From the NCBI RefSeq assembly GCF_905147045.1, contig NC_065893.1:496001-560000 (forward strand): a stretch of DNA of 64,000 nt. Reading direction: 5' to 3'. Below the pieces are notes generated by a model. The model was not told the DNA's origin. It saw only the letters and a list, made by a program, of their open reading frames with translations, and did not search any database. Source of the DNA: Nymphalis io. Its lineage: Eukaryota > Arthropoda > Insecta > Lepidoptera > Nymphalidae. Numbering within the stretch: the first letter of the stretch is position 1; every line of letters starts with the position of its first letter. The position numbers were made by a program, and so were the translations under genes. This document shows, piece by piece, positions 54,768 through 64,000 of the stretch.

Positions 54768-55015
54768 GATTTAGTGGTGATCTTATAAGCCTGCAGACCA
54801 TGAGGCTATGAGTTCAAGCTCCAGGTCGGGACAGTAAAAAAAAATAGGTTTTTCAGTAAAAACTCAGTAGTAGCGGAATGTTTGTAAGCTGGCAGTATTT
54901 ACCCTCCAGTGCCTACCTAAGCATGTTAGTCGTTGGTTTTATGCTTGAATTGTCACTATTCGTGTTGGATAGATATGCCCTAATTCATGAGAGTGAGGAA
55001 ATAGCTAATACACAT
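54768..55015 (+). mobile_element. Family C SINE, diverged, lacking its tail
   Basis: GATTTAGTGGTGATCTTATA, GAGTTCAAGCTCCAGGTCGG (B box), AGTAAAAACTCAGTAGTAGC and CATGAGAGTGAGGAAATAGC. Its 3' end is replaced by the adjoining family F copy. The open frame 54878-55075 spans both. Confidence 0.65.
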
Positions 55016-55029
55016 ACCTACCTACTGGT

Positions 55030-55225
55030 AGGTAGGTACTGCTACCTGATGTTAGGTGGTCACCAACGCCCATAGATATTAGCATTGTAAGAAATGTTAA
55101 CCATCGCTTACATCGTCAATGCGCCACCATCCTTGGGAACTAAGATCTTATATCCCCTGTGCCTGTAATTACACTAGATCACTTACCCTTCAAACCAGAA
55201 CAAAACAATACTAAGTATAGTATAC
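55030..55225 (-). mobile_element. Family F retroposon, 3' two thirds
   Basis: TGCTACCTGATGTTAGGTGG, ACATCGTCAATGCGCCACCA, CCTGTGCCTGTAATTACACT and TCACTTACCCTTCAAACCAG. Reverse orientation, abutting the family C SINE. Confidence 0.75.
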
Positions 55226-55229
55226 TGGG

Positions 55230-56055
55230 CAGTTGACTATTCAGCGCTAAGAATTTAATCCGTTATCTTTTAAATAGTGGATATTTAAAAGATAAGAAAA
55301 GATAAGGCATAGTTATTTCTTACTTCGAAGTCTCGCAAACGAAGTAATGGCTAATCCTCAATAATAAAAAAAAAACACATGGACTTGCATACAAACGTCT
55401 GACGCACAAAAATAATAAAGCAATATAACTCTTCCGAAACGCTCTAATGGCATTCTTTGCATTCATTCGAAATAAAGAGAGCTCGAATAAATTAAGAAGA
55501 GATCACCAAACAGCTGCCACGGTCCCCGTGGTACATGGACGACAGATTACCTGTGAAATATTGCTTATTTCAAAACCGGAGGAAAGTGTAAAAAAATGAG
55601 GCAACTTGCCAGAAAATGCCTGGCACGACAGGCAAGGTGTTTATATAGTCCATTCGCGCAAATAGTGTGCGTGCGTCAAATAGTGTGCGTGCGTCAAAAC
55701 GACAATTATGAACGTCCCGTCCTACTTTCTTGTCACAATGAGAGTAATAATTCAATTGTACGGTAAAATTAAATTGCGATTATAATTCGTTGTTATTACA
55801 GAGTTAGCTTAGAGTTCGACAGCTGGCTATACACTATAAGATACTATAAATATATAAGGCTGTGTGGCGCAAACTCAATTAACATAATATTATAAATAAA
55901 TAACAATAAACTAATAAATTACCTAAGTGTGTTTGTGAAACTATTAAAAATAATGTAGTAGATCTAGCTACCTATCCTTAGTACGGGTAGAATAAGGCTC
56001 TACATTAAATGTTTATATCGTAATACTATAATTCTGGCTTACACGACGTACGTCA
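55230..56055. other. Unique DNA with 18-bp tandem repeat
   Basis: Includes a CpG-bearing patch 55500-55720. No gene seen. Confidence 0.38.
55659..55698. repeat. 18-bp tandem repeat, 2.2 units
   Basis: CAAATAGTGTGCGTGCGT is repeated exactly at 55659-55676 and 55677-55694, followed by a partial CAAA. Confidence 0.93.
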
Positions 56056-56059
56056 TTAA

Positions 56060-56377
56060 AGTTCCCATTCGGCATGACATACTGGAGGTAGGCTTTGTGC
56101 AAGCTCGTCTGGGTAGCTACCACCCACTCATTAGATATTCTACCACAAAACAACAGTACTTGGTATTATTGTGTTACTGTTTGAAGGGTGAGTTAGCCAG
56201 TGTGATTACAGACACAAGGGACAACATCTTAGTTCTCAAGGTTGGTGGCGCATTGGTGAAGTTAGCGATGGTTAACATTTCTTACAATGCTAATGTCTAT
56301 GGGCGTTGGTGATCATCAGGCGGCCCATATGCTTGTCCACCTTGCTATTCTATAAAAAAAGTTCCCAGTCGGCATGA
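56060..56377 (+). mobile_element. Family F retroposon, full length, with long target-site duplication
   Basis: AGTTCCCATTCGGCATGA (56060-56077) precedes the element and AGTTCCCAGTCGGCATGA (56360-56377) follows its A7 tail: 18 bases with one mismatch. Between them lies the whole family F sequence, from CTGGAGGTAGGCTTTGTGCA to CTTGCTATTCTATAAAAAAA. Poly-A plus a long duplication is the signature of target-primed reverse transcription. The open frame 56097-56312 is a reading of the repeat. Confidence 0.93.
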
Positions 56378-56379
56378 TT

Positions 56380-57180
56380 TTTTTTCCGACATCTTTAAAC
56401 TATAATGATATATAATTTAATAAATTAAAGCTCCTTCACGAATTACTTTGTCCATTGGTAATGTTATAAAAATACATTCGTTGGTTTATAAGTTTATTGC
56501 GTTCAAACAGACATAAAGTGTACGATATGTAGAAATTCCAAATCTTTCAATCCCTTTTCATACGACGACATCCTAAGATTGCATTTGAAGTTCAAATATT
56601 CAATGGAATCGGACGTAATTTGTGATGAGTGTCATTGCTAATAGGTAAGTCTGATGCTTTGATAACAACCATATATTAAACACCTACACATTCAGTACAA
56701 ACGACAGGAAACGTGTATAAATTTTAATTAATTATGCGACACAAGTGTGCTTTTATTATTAATTTTTGTTTGAAATCCGTTTTAGTTGTTTTTTTTTTGC
56801 GTTAATTTGAAATGATATTAATTTTCGTGTTAAAATTTTAAATAGTCGAAACTGATATTGATAAATGCATATTATATATGTCATTTCTATTACATTTTAT
56901 AATGAATAAATTAGATAAAAAGATCTCGCACGCACTTCTATAGACTATAGCTTCTCGATATGGTACTAAATGTTACCACTTAAAGTTCAGTTTTTAATAA
57001 ATTGATTTGTTATCATCCGTAAAATCATATTATTGTATCTGTTATTGATATTATTCTTGAAAATTCATAATTTATAATATAACTCTATAAGCAAAAATAA
57101 ACAAAACGAAATTAATTAATCATGTAAATATGCGTATAAAACATATTTAACACATGTTAACCATAAACAAAAGAGTAAAA
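56380..57180. other. Unique AT-rich DNA, no gene seen
   Basis: First part of a 2.7-kb repeat-free stretch. No coding resemblance. Confidence 0.4.
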
Positions 57181-57183
57181 CGT

Positions 57184-57420
57184 GTTAGATTTTTAATACA
57201 GCAGGTGGAGGTGAAGGCGCCGTATCACCTGACACCTGTCAGCTCCTAGCGTGACAGCCTCGTGACAGTTGACAGCTCCCGTGACGGATTGAGGCGTCAC
57301 TCGCTCGCGGCCGCCATTGTTTCGCCGCACCTTTTTTTTATAAACGCCCGTTTTTAATCACGCCTGCCTCTTTAGTCCTGCTTTTTTGGAATGCGGAAAT
57401 TCATGACTTTCCCTGATGTG
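57184..57420. promoter_or_regulatory. Candidate enhancer with homeodomain (TALE)-type site cluster
   Basis: The GC-richest unique block here. CTGACACCTGTCAG at 57229-57242 contains TGACA-CC-TGTCA, the palindrome form bound by TGIF/Achintya-Vismay class proteins. TGACAG recurs at 57252, 57263 and 57270, and TGACGG at 57282. GCCGCCAT at 57310-57317 includes a Pho/YY1 GCCAT core overlapping a SOX-type ATTGTT. CACCTTTTTTTTATAAACG follows. No open frame or splice pattern supports coding. Confidence 0.45.
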
Positions 57421-57424
57421 TCAT

Positions 57425-59105
57425 TTATCTATTTATACGTGTAGTGATGTGACAACGTCATTTTAAAATAAAAAAATATATTAATTATAAATTAATTTTG
57501 TGTCGTAATTTTATGTTTGTCATTGCATCATCAAGTCATCGGTGTTAAAAGGTTTTTTTTTTAATTTGGTAATTAATTGTTTCGCGATTTTTCTTTGTAA
57601 AAATCCTAATTGTTTGTTTTTAATGACTTATAATTATTAAGTACAAAGTCGTTACTGGTCTATTTGTCGATAATAATGCTATATATTTTCTAATAAGGAT
57701 TTTAAACACTTTTTGAATGATACGGAAAATTGTACATTATTTAAAAAAACTGAAAACATATGTATATGATACATTTTTTATACGTCGTTTGCTATATATA
57801 ATATTTAAAAAATAATAAAATAGCCAGACGATTATTTTTCTTAAATTGTAAAAAGACTAGCATAGCCAGGAAGACAGATTTCATTGGCTATTGAGACGAA
57901 TTGTTCTAGGTTAATGAAGTTGCCAGTTCGCCTTTGATGTGATGGACGTTTGTTATCTCAAAAAATGAAAAATATTAAAAAAGCTAAAAATATTTTGAGG
58001 TGGCTTTATTCTTTTAAATCGTTTTCATTTTATTTTCAATTCAATTGTAGAACATCTTCGGCTCCATAGTTTAAAGTTCAAATATGTTAACTGCACTGAC
58101 TTCAAATACATAATCATTTTATGTTATCTTTTAATACATAACCTGTAATACTCATTAAAAAAAAAACTTTTAGTAAAACAAACTCAAATGTGTCATTTTT
58201 AAGAGCATTTTTGGTTATTTCATTGACCGTTTTTTTGTCCATATTTGATGTAGATAAAAAAAGCAGTTTGTAAGGAAGGTTTTTTATCTGTAATATTAAT
58301 AAGGAGCAGTCTAGTTATAGCAATATACACTAGATTATTAGTTTAGTTTGATACTTTGTTGCCTTGAAAACCGAGAGTTGAATACTCTGATGGAAGTAGA
58401 GTAAATTACCTGATTCTAGGATTGCCGTATCGCCCCTGTCGTCAGATTTACTATAACCTAAGTATCAGATAATATAATTTAACTTCTAATTCGGCGAAGT
58501 TATGGTTAAGCTTCATCGAGCGTAATTACGTTGCCAATATATTGAATATCAAATTTGCCGAACGTACCAACAAACATATTTGTTAATGATGATTTTTTTA
58601 ATTTTCAATTAATTCACACTAAGACCACCAAAATATAATTTTGTCTATTAAAAAAAAAACATTGTTATTTAAATCAAATGAAATCTATTTATTTATAAGT
58701 TTCATCGACGTATATACATATATCTCAATAAGATTACAAATTAAATTAAGATCATAATTGTTCTTAAAAATTTTAACGAAAGTTTATTTTTAATGAGCGA
58801 AAAATTGTAGAAGCTTGAAATATTATTGGCACATATCTATAAGTTTTGTTTGTTTTTAAAAAAAATTTTTGCTTTTATAAATTTTTGATGTATTTAAAAA
58901 TAAGACGTAGATTTTTCCCTGCAGAATTTTAACTGACTAATTTGTGGAAGTAACGTAGTACTGATATGTATATTATGTAGTATAACTAAAATACATAAAT
59001 AATAAATATATGTAACAACAAAATCGCTTAAGTAAAAGTCATTGTACGTACTATATAAAGGTACCATATAATGTAACTACTTAATAAAAATAAAAATAAA
59101 AAAAG
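57425..59105. other. Unique AT-rich DNA, no gene seen
   Basis: No retroposon was recognised for 1.7 kb. T-rich and A-rich runs are common. Confidence 0.4.
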
Positions 59106-59110
59106 CCTAA

Positions 59111-59400
59111 CCGTAACAGCCTGTGAATGTCCCACTGCTGGGCTAAAGGCCTCCTCTCCTCTTTTTTGAGGAGAAGGTTTGGAGCTTATTCCACCACGCT
59201 GCTCCAATGCGGGTTGGTAGAATTCACATGTGGCAGAATTTCAGTGAAATTAGACACATGCAGGTTACCTCACGATGTTTTCCTTCACCGTAAAGCACGA
59301 GATGAATTATAATAACAAATTAAGCACATGAAAATTCAGTGGTGCTTGCCCGGGTTTGAACCCACGATCATCGGTTAAGATTCACGCGTTCGTACCACTT
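59111..59400 (-). mobile_element. Family A SINE, nearly full length
   Basis: CCGTAACAGCCTGTGAATGT, CTCCTCTCCTCTTTTTTGAG, GCTGCTCCAATGCGGGTTGG, CCTTCACCGTAAAGCACGAG and B box CGGGTTTGAACCC. It stops inside the A box (GTTCGTACCACTTA). High identity to 36175-36486. The open frame 59127-59312 is an antisense reading. Confidence 0.9.
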
Positions 59401-59404
59401 ACTA

Positions 59405-59965
59405 ACGAATTATACAAAAACAATGCATGTCTGTAAAAAAATAGTTTTCTAACAAATACCGTACAACACAATCGTGTTTGATATAGTTTTTTGTGGCTAT
59501 CACAGGCCACACTTATATTTAGAATTTGCCTACGAAGAGCTGCCGTGTAATTTAATAGATAACATAACTTTTATTCAATCCGTTAACATATTTATAAAAT
59601 TATCAATAACTACCAAACCCACATAACATGTGTGTCACAGTATCCGGTGACATCAAACGGCTGATCATCTACTAAATTGTTTACGATGCTTTGATCTCAA
59701 CGCGACGTGGTAAACATATTAAATTGACTGGAGTACCTTGAATGATACTTGATACGAGCATAAATGTTACAGACTAGTTCTAAAATACAGCTTTTCTAGT
59801 GTTTTTTAAGGTTAAAATATCACTATCCCATTTTCCGGCCCATATATTGTCAAACTATATCGTAAAAACGACGGAAATTTATTTCTCCGTGCAAGAAAGA
59901 GAATAAAAAAAGACATTCGTATTTATAATATTAAATTTCTGCAGGAAACTCTGCTGAAAGGATAA
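59405..59965. other. Unique DNA, no gene seen
   Basis: No feature was recognised. Confidence 0.4.
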
Positions 59966-59969
59966 CTCT

Positions 59970-60265
59970 GCAGGAAATATTATAGTGCACAAGTGCACAA
60001 TATGTGCATAAGTGCACTCTCACAATCTGATGGAACAGATGAAGTAATCCGACAAGAACGAAGAGAGTTTAAATGGAGGACAAACGGCTTAACATGTGGC
60101 TTTTTGTGAGGCGAAGCAATATACTCTACAGCATACAGATCACATCCAAAATCCAAACTAATAATGCGAATTGTTTGAAAAACAAGTAGCGTTTTATTGA
60201 ACTGATTTGAAATTTGAACCCAGAACCTCAACCTTTTAAACTAGCTAAGTAGACTAAATAATTGC
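59970..60265 (-). mobile_element. Family C SINE, diverged
   Basis: TTATAGTGCACAAGTGCACA, CACTCTCACAATCTGATGGA, GGACAAACGGCTTAACATGT and the head region TTTGAACCCAGAACCTC with AACTAGCTAAGTAGAC. The minus open frame 59980-60231 runs along it in sense and is not a host gene. Confidence 0.6.
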
Positions 60266-60604
60266 ATGACATCCCATGGTTGCTGTTGCTTTGTACATGT
60301 GAATGAGCTTTTGCCATATATTATGCTCCTGTACAATTTCCACTTGTCTGCCATTTTGATCCCATAAAAATATTCGCGTGCAACTTTATATTTTTAGTCT
60401 TTTAGTTGGCAACGTGAGCAGGCGATTGCTTGCAACTCACTCTAAAAATTAACATCTATTGACAGAGTTATATTAAAAAGTTTGGCAAAGACGACGAAAT
60501 ACAATTATATTGTTAAAAAGTAATGCGATATGTGAATGAAATAAAGTTATACATTTTATAATTGGCGCACAATATATTATAATTATACACACTGCCATAC
60601 AGGT

Positions 60605-60735
60605 AGGTCAATAGCAATACTTAATACTATTGTGTTCCAGTTTGGTTCAGTATAACTGGCACAAGGAGCATAATATATTCGTTCTATTTCTTACAGTGCT
60701 TATGTCAACAGTACTTTAGATGTATTCTACAGCGG
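60605..60735 (+). mobile_element. Family F retroposon, diverged fragment
   Basis: AGCAATACTTAATACTATTG, TGTTCCAGTTTGGTTCAG, ACTGGCACAAGGAGCATAAT and TTCTTACAGTGCTTATGTC follow the family F order. Confidence 0.5.
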
Positions 60736-61100
60736 CCTTATCGTTATAACCTTCATGGCAGCTTTGTGACAGAAATTAAACAAAAAAAAATTAAAAGTGT
60801 TATATTCCAGTGCTATATATCGTAATATAGAATGGTTATGAAATAAAAAATATACATAAATAATTAAATAAAGTTATATGTATTGAATTTGTACTCTTTC
60901 TTTTCTTTATAGGTGGTTAAAACCACTCATATAAATTCCTCCTCAAACATTCAGATTTCTTCCAAAATCATTTGAATAGATGCTTTCAGTATAAATATCA
61001 TAATATCAATTTCGGTAACAAAAGTTTTTTGACCTTTAAAGTTTATTTAGGTCGACTTTAAGAGTTATCAACATCAAACAATTCAACCCGTCAAATGGTC

Positions 61101-61192
61101 AGGAGGTGTGTGGACGGCGGGAGAGGAAATACGCGCCCAGGGCTCTGCGTCCGGTGCTGAGGTCGGACCCAATCTCCGGTTCAGATATTTCA
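61101..61192 (+). repeat. Paired unclassified element, copy 1
   Basis: AGGAGGTGTGTGGACGGCGG ... GCGCCCAGGGC ... CAATCTCCGGTTCAGATATT. It is GC-rich against AT-rich flanks. The same blocks recur in order at 61774-61862. No tRNA-like box, terminal inverted repeat or coding frame was seen. Confidence 0.65.
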
Positions 61193-61773
61193 TATCAAGT
61201 GGGAATCTTGATTATCTTTAGATTATAAATGTGTTTACTTACGTACAAAATATGTTTATCTAATTAAGAAAAATATCTAAATATAACTCAATCCTGAAAT
61301 AATACTCATGTATTCAATTGATTATAGTATTAAGAATTATTGATTGTTAAAATTTATTTATTTATTTGGCACATATAACTAATAACAGTTAATAAAAGCT
61401 TTAGATACAAAACAAAGCTAGAATGTATGTATGTATATTACACAATGCGTGTACAGACAGCGGAAGAAGTTATAGCTACTACTTCATATATTATCTAAAT
61501 ATATTTTTCGTGAGTTATTTTAGCTAAACTTTCAATTCTGTCTTTAGTTATTTTTTGTTGAAATCATTTTAATTTCATTAAAAAATAAGTATTACAGTTT
61601 CTATATAAAATATAGGCCCTTCAAAGTGCTCTCATAATATGAGACAGCGCATCTTAAAGAAACAAGAAAAATATCACTCTACTTTGTATGTTGATGTAAA
61701 TATTATTCTAAATAATAGTTAGCTAGCCTATATTTTATAAACAGTATTGTGATTAAACGCGACATAAAACATT

Positions 61774-61862
61774 GGGAGGTATGTGGATGGCAAAAGCGGA
61801 AATATAAGCCCAAGGCGAGGACATTCCTGAACTTGATTTAATCTCCGGCTCAGATATTTTAC
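61774..61862 (+). repeat. Paired unclassified element, copy 2
   Basis: GGGAGGTATGTGGATGGCAA ... AAGCCCAAGGCG ... TAATCTCCGGCTCAGATATT. Diverged from copy 1 by many C-to-T type changes and a short deletion. Flanks are unrelated. Confidence 0.65.
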
Positions 61863-62244
61863 AAACTATATTTTAAATATCTTATATACATTAGAATTAA
61901 GAGCTAAAATTTAAGCTACGGTATTTACTGTTATTTAAACAAATGATTATCTCTATAACGTATGAAATTGCAAGCCATAAAAGTCGCGTTGGTCTAGTAA
62001 CTTATTAGAACTTCGAAGGTTCCCATTTAATATCCCAGTTTGATTCGACAAAACGTTTTGATGATAACAAATTCCAACGAGTTGAATTATTAAATATTAG
62101 TTATGATACAACCTGATGTATTATTTAAAACTCGAAGACAGAAAGGTGATTAAAGTGCACTTTCTTTTTAAGTAACTCGGCTATAATTATTTTTAATTCT
62201 AATCAAAATATTCCTAACGCAGGACATATAATAATCCATATGTA

Positions 62245-62520
62245 TGTGCGCAAACACAGATGCACTCTCTATTCCCTCACTCTCATAATCCGACACGACC
62301 GGAAAGTGTTCAAATGCAGGACCAACGGCTTTACGTGCTTTCCGAGGTACGGGAGTGTACACACTTCCAACTTCCAGACTCCTGACTGGTACTTAGTATC
62401 TTAATACTCAATTACTTTATGTATCGCTCCAAAGTCTGGTTTGACTTTGAAACTTTGACTTTGACTTTTGAACCAAGGACTTCTGGATCTGCGGCCTTAC
62501 ATCTAGCTACTAGACCAATT
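62245..62520 (-). mobile_element. Family C SINE with local insertion
   Basis: GTGCGCAAACACAGATGCAC, CTCTATTCCCTCACTCTCAT, GGACCAACGGCTTTACGTGC, TTTCCGAGGTACGGGAGTGT and the head GCGGCCTTACATCTAGCTAC. A run of TTTGACTTTGAAACTTTGAC at about 62438 is a small internal expansion. The minus open frame 62168-62362 runs along it in sense. Confidence 0.78.
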
Positions 62521-62524
62521 ATAT

Positions 62525-63100
62525 AGTCAGTAAATAAATAATGACAATTTAATTTGCACGTGTAATGTTGTGTGGCAAAAGGAAATAGCATAGTAAAGCC
62601 GAGTTAAAATCTTATTTTGATTGTAATCAACACTTAACTATTTCAGACTACCGAGAAAGCACTTGGAGATCTCCAAACAATATTCTATAAAGATTTACAA
62701 TCAAGTTTAACGAAGCGGGTTGCGATCGTAAATTGTTTACTCACGGCTCTTCTTCCGGGGGTCGAACAGGCGCTCTTAAACTCCGGTAATAAAGACATAA
62801 CGCCTGCCCACCCAAGTGATTGGATCAGGGTTAAGCAGGTTGCTATGAAGCTTTCCACGTGAAAACTTAGGAACTGATGGCGCCACATTAGCTAACTTAA
62901 AAATAAAAATATTATTTATTCGTATAGACTTTTACAATACAACATTTAACTATATCACAAACTTCAGAAACATGTTCCTGGAATTTATAATATTTTTTTT
63001 TAAATAATGCTGCTTGTTGTCTTTATCAAATTTGATTGATTTATGCAATAAATACAAGTTCACGTTGCAAATTACGTAGGTAGGTAAAATACTTTGGTTG
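62525..63100. other. Unique DNA, no gene seen
   Basis: The minus open frame 62685-62888 has no recognised domain. The patch 62740-62890 is less AT-rich (CACGGCTCTTCTTCCGGGGG). It could be a decayed coding or repeat fragment, but I cannot assign it. Confidence 0.35.
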
Positions 63101-63102
63101 TA

Positions 63103-63370
63103 CTACTTGGCGGTAGGGCTTTGTGCAACTTATCTGAGTAGATTCCATTCACTCATCATATATTATAACGCCATATATTGTATTATTGTGTTTCGGTTTG
63201 AAGTGTGATTGAGCCAGTGAAACTACAGGCATGAGGGCATTTTAGTTCCTAAGGTCGGTGGCGATTGGCGTTGAATGAAATAGTTAATATTTTTTTCATA
63301 GCCAATGAAGGGTGGTGACCACTTACCATGAGGTAGCTAATTTGCAGGTCGGTCTACGTCTACGAAACAA
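63103..63370 (+). mobile_element. Family F retroposon, diverged full length
   Basis: TTGGCGGTAGGGCTTTGTGC, GTGTTTCGGTTTGAAGTGTG, TTTTAGTTCCTAAGGTCGGT and ACCACTTACCATGAGGTAGC, ending GTCTACGAAACAAAA. Confidence 0.72.
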
Positions 63371-63394
63371 AAGTGTAATCACTTTTTATTCACG

Positions 63395-63470
63395 TTACTC
63401 TGGGTTTGAGCCCTGTAGCTCGAAATCAACAGCCTTATTAGCTGGCCACTCGACCATAATGTTGCTGGTG
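63395..63470 (-). mobile_element. tRNA-like SINE head, probably family C
   Basis: CTGGGTTTGAGCCCTGTAGC (B box in reverse) and TAGCTGGCCACTCGACCA (A box in reverse). No SINE body is visible. Confidence 0.4.
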
Positions 63471-63474
63471 TAAA

Positions 63475-64000
63475 ATAATGAAGACAGTTGCCTAATGAAG
63501 ATCACATCCGCCTAGGTATTGTAATGTAAATATATTTAGTAATATTAAATGATATATCTCATTAGAGCAGTATGCGGCTCAGCCCGACATTAATGGGCTG
63601 TTATTTTAAATAATACATCCATAGATTTGCTTTTATCGCACGTTTGTTATGTTACCACTTATGTGATTCCGCACAATTTATATAATGAGCAGTATTTATG
63701 AATTTGAAGATAGTTCCCATCCCATTCCCATTCTAACTCAGGTTCGCGTCTTTAATTATTATTATTTATAAATTACAATGTTGGAATAAAAATTATTAAA
63801 AAATGTATGGGTATATGTCTTAACCGTTTACGTTTTATTTGATAATAGTATAGTTGTTTTTTGTTGATATTACCATTGCATGCATTGTTGCTTTATGTAA
63901 AACTACACTCATTGTTAAAAAATATGTCTGTATTTTGTATCAGTTATTTATATAGAGTATTTAAGTATTTTTCAACAATATTTCAATTATTAAACGCTTG
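63475..64000. other. Unique AT-rich DNA, no gene seen
   Basis: No coding or repeat resemblance was recognised up to the window end. Confidence 0.4.

Larger units (their letters stand above)
60740..62240. other. Mostly unique DNA with a paired element
   Basis: Contains the two diverged copies at 61101-61192 and 61774-61862 (listed separately) and a (TTTA)n run at 61357-61370 that may be the tail of a LINE. No gene seen. Confidence 0.4.

Noticed and set aside
1..64000. CRISPR array, operon, phage or viral gene
   Set aside because: No spaced palindromic repeats, no clustered coding frames and no viral protein signature were found. The DNA is of insect type.

Overview
This window looks like non-coding DNA from a butterfly or moth (Lepidoptera), most likely a nymphalid-type butterfly. 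The evidence is a strongly AT-rich background, no open reading frame that looks like a host protein, no convincing host coding exon, and many copies of tRNA-derived SINEs of the Metulj type known from nymphalid genomes. Fragments of RTE-, R1- and CR1/Jockey-type LINEs are scattered among them. The species assignment rests on repeat recognition from memory, not on a search.

The only confident cellular gene is a complete tRNA-Arg (anticodon CCT) at 45612-45684, with intact A and B boxes and a T8 terminator. The longest open frames are readings of repeats: 41413-41811 is a SINE/LINE chimera, 33632-33925 is an RTE LINE, 37403-37609 is a LINE C-terminus and 22040-22360 is a duplicated SINE.

Four short retroposon families account for most of the repeats, and each has its own 3' tail. 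Family A (Metulj-like, tRNA head) has about 20 copies and ends in GTTAC(G) repeats. Family B (tRNA-Glu-like head) has 4 copies and ends in (ATT)n. Family C (another tRNA-like head) has about 11 copies and ends in (ATC)n. Family F has no visible tRNA head, about 285 bp, about 21 copies, a poly(A) tail and, in one copy, a target-site duplication of at least 17 bp. Orientation of each copy is given by its tail.

Layout: 0.4-12.7 kb has scattered A, C and F copies, including a nested insertion at 9.35-9.96 kb whose unoccupied counterpart lies at 12.3 kb. 13.6-19.1 kb has well-preserved A, B and F copies. 19.1-22.1 kb is mostly unique. 22.1-24.7 kb has A, RTE and C copies. 24.7-33 kb is mainly unique, with candidate regulatory blocks near 28.7, 30.6 and 31.3 kb. 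33.4-38.3 kb is repeat-rich (RTE, C, (AT)n, F, A, CR1/Jockey-like LINE, B). 39.5-46.8 kb holds an R1-like LINE tail joined to an F copy, four F copies in a row and the tRNA gene. 46.8-52.9 kb and 56.4-59.1 kb are mainly unique, with CpG-containing blocks at 48.9 and 57.2 kb that are the best enhancer candidates. 59-64 kb has A, C and F copies and a pair of diverged 90-bp elements.

I see no operon, CRISPR array or prokaryotic feature. The window is best read as a gene desert or large intron. The regulatory calls are motif-based and unproven.
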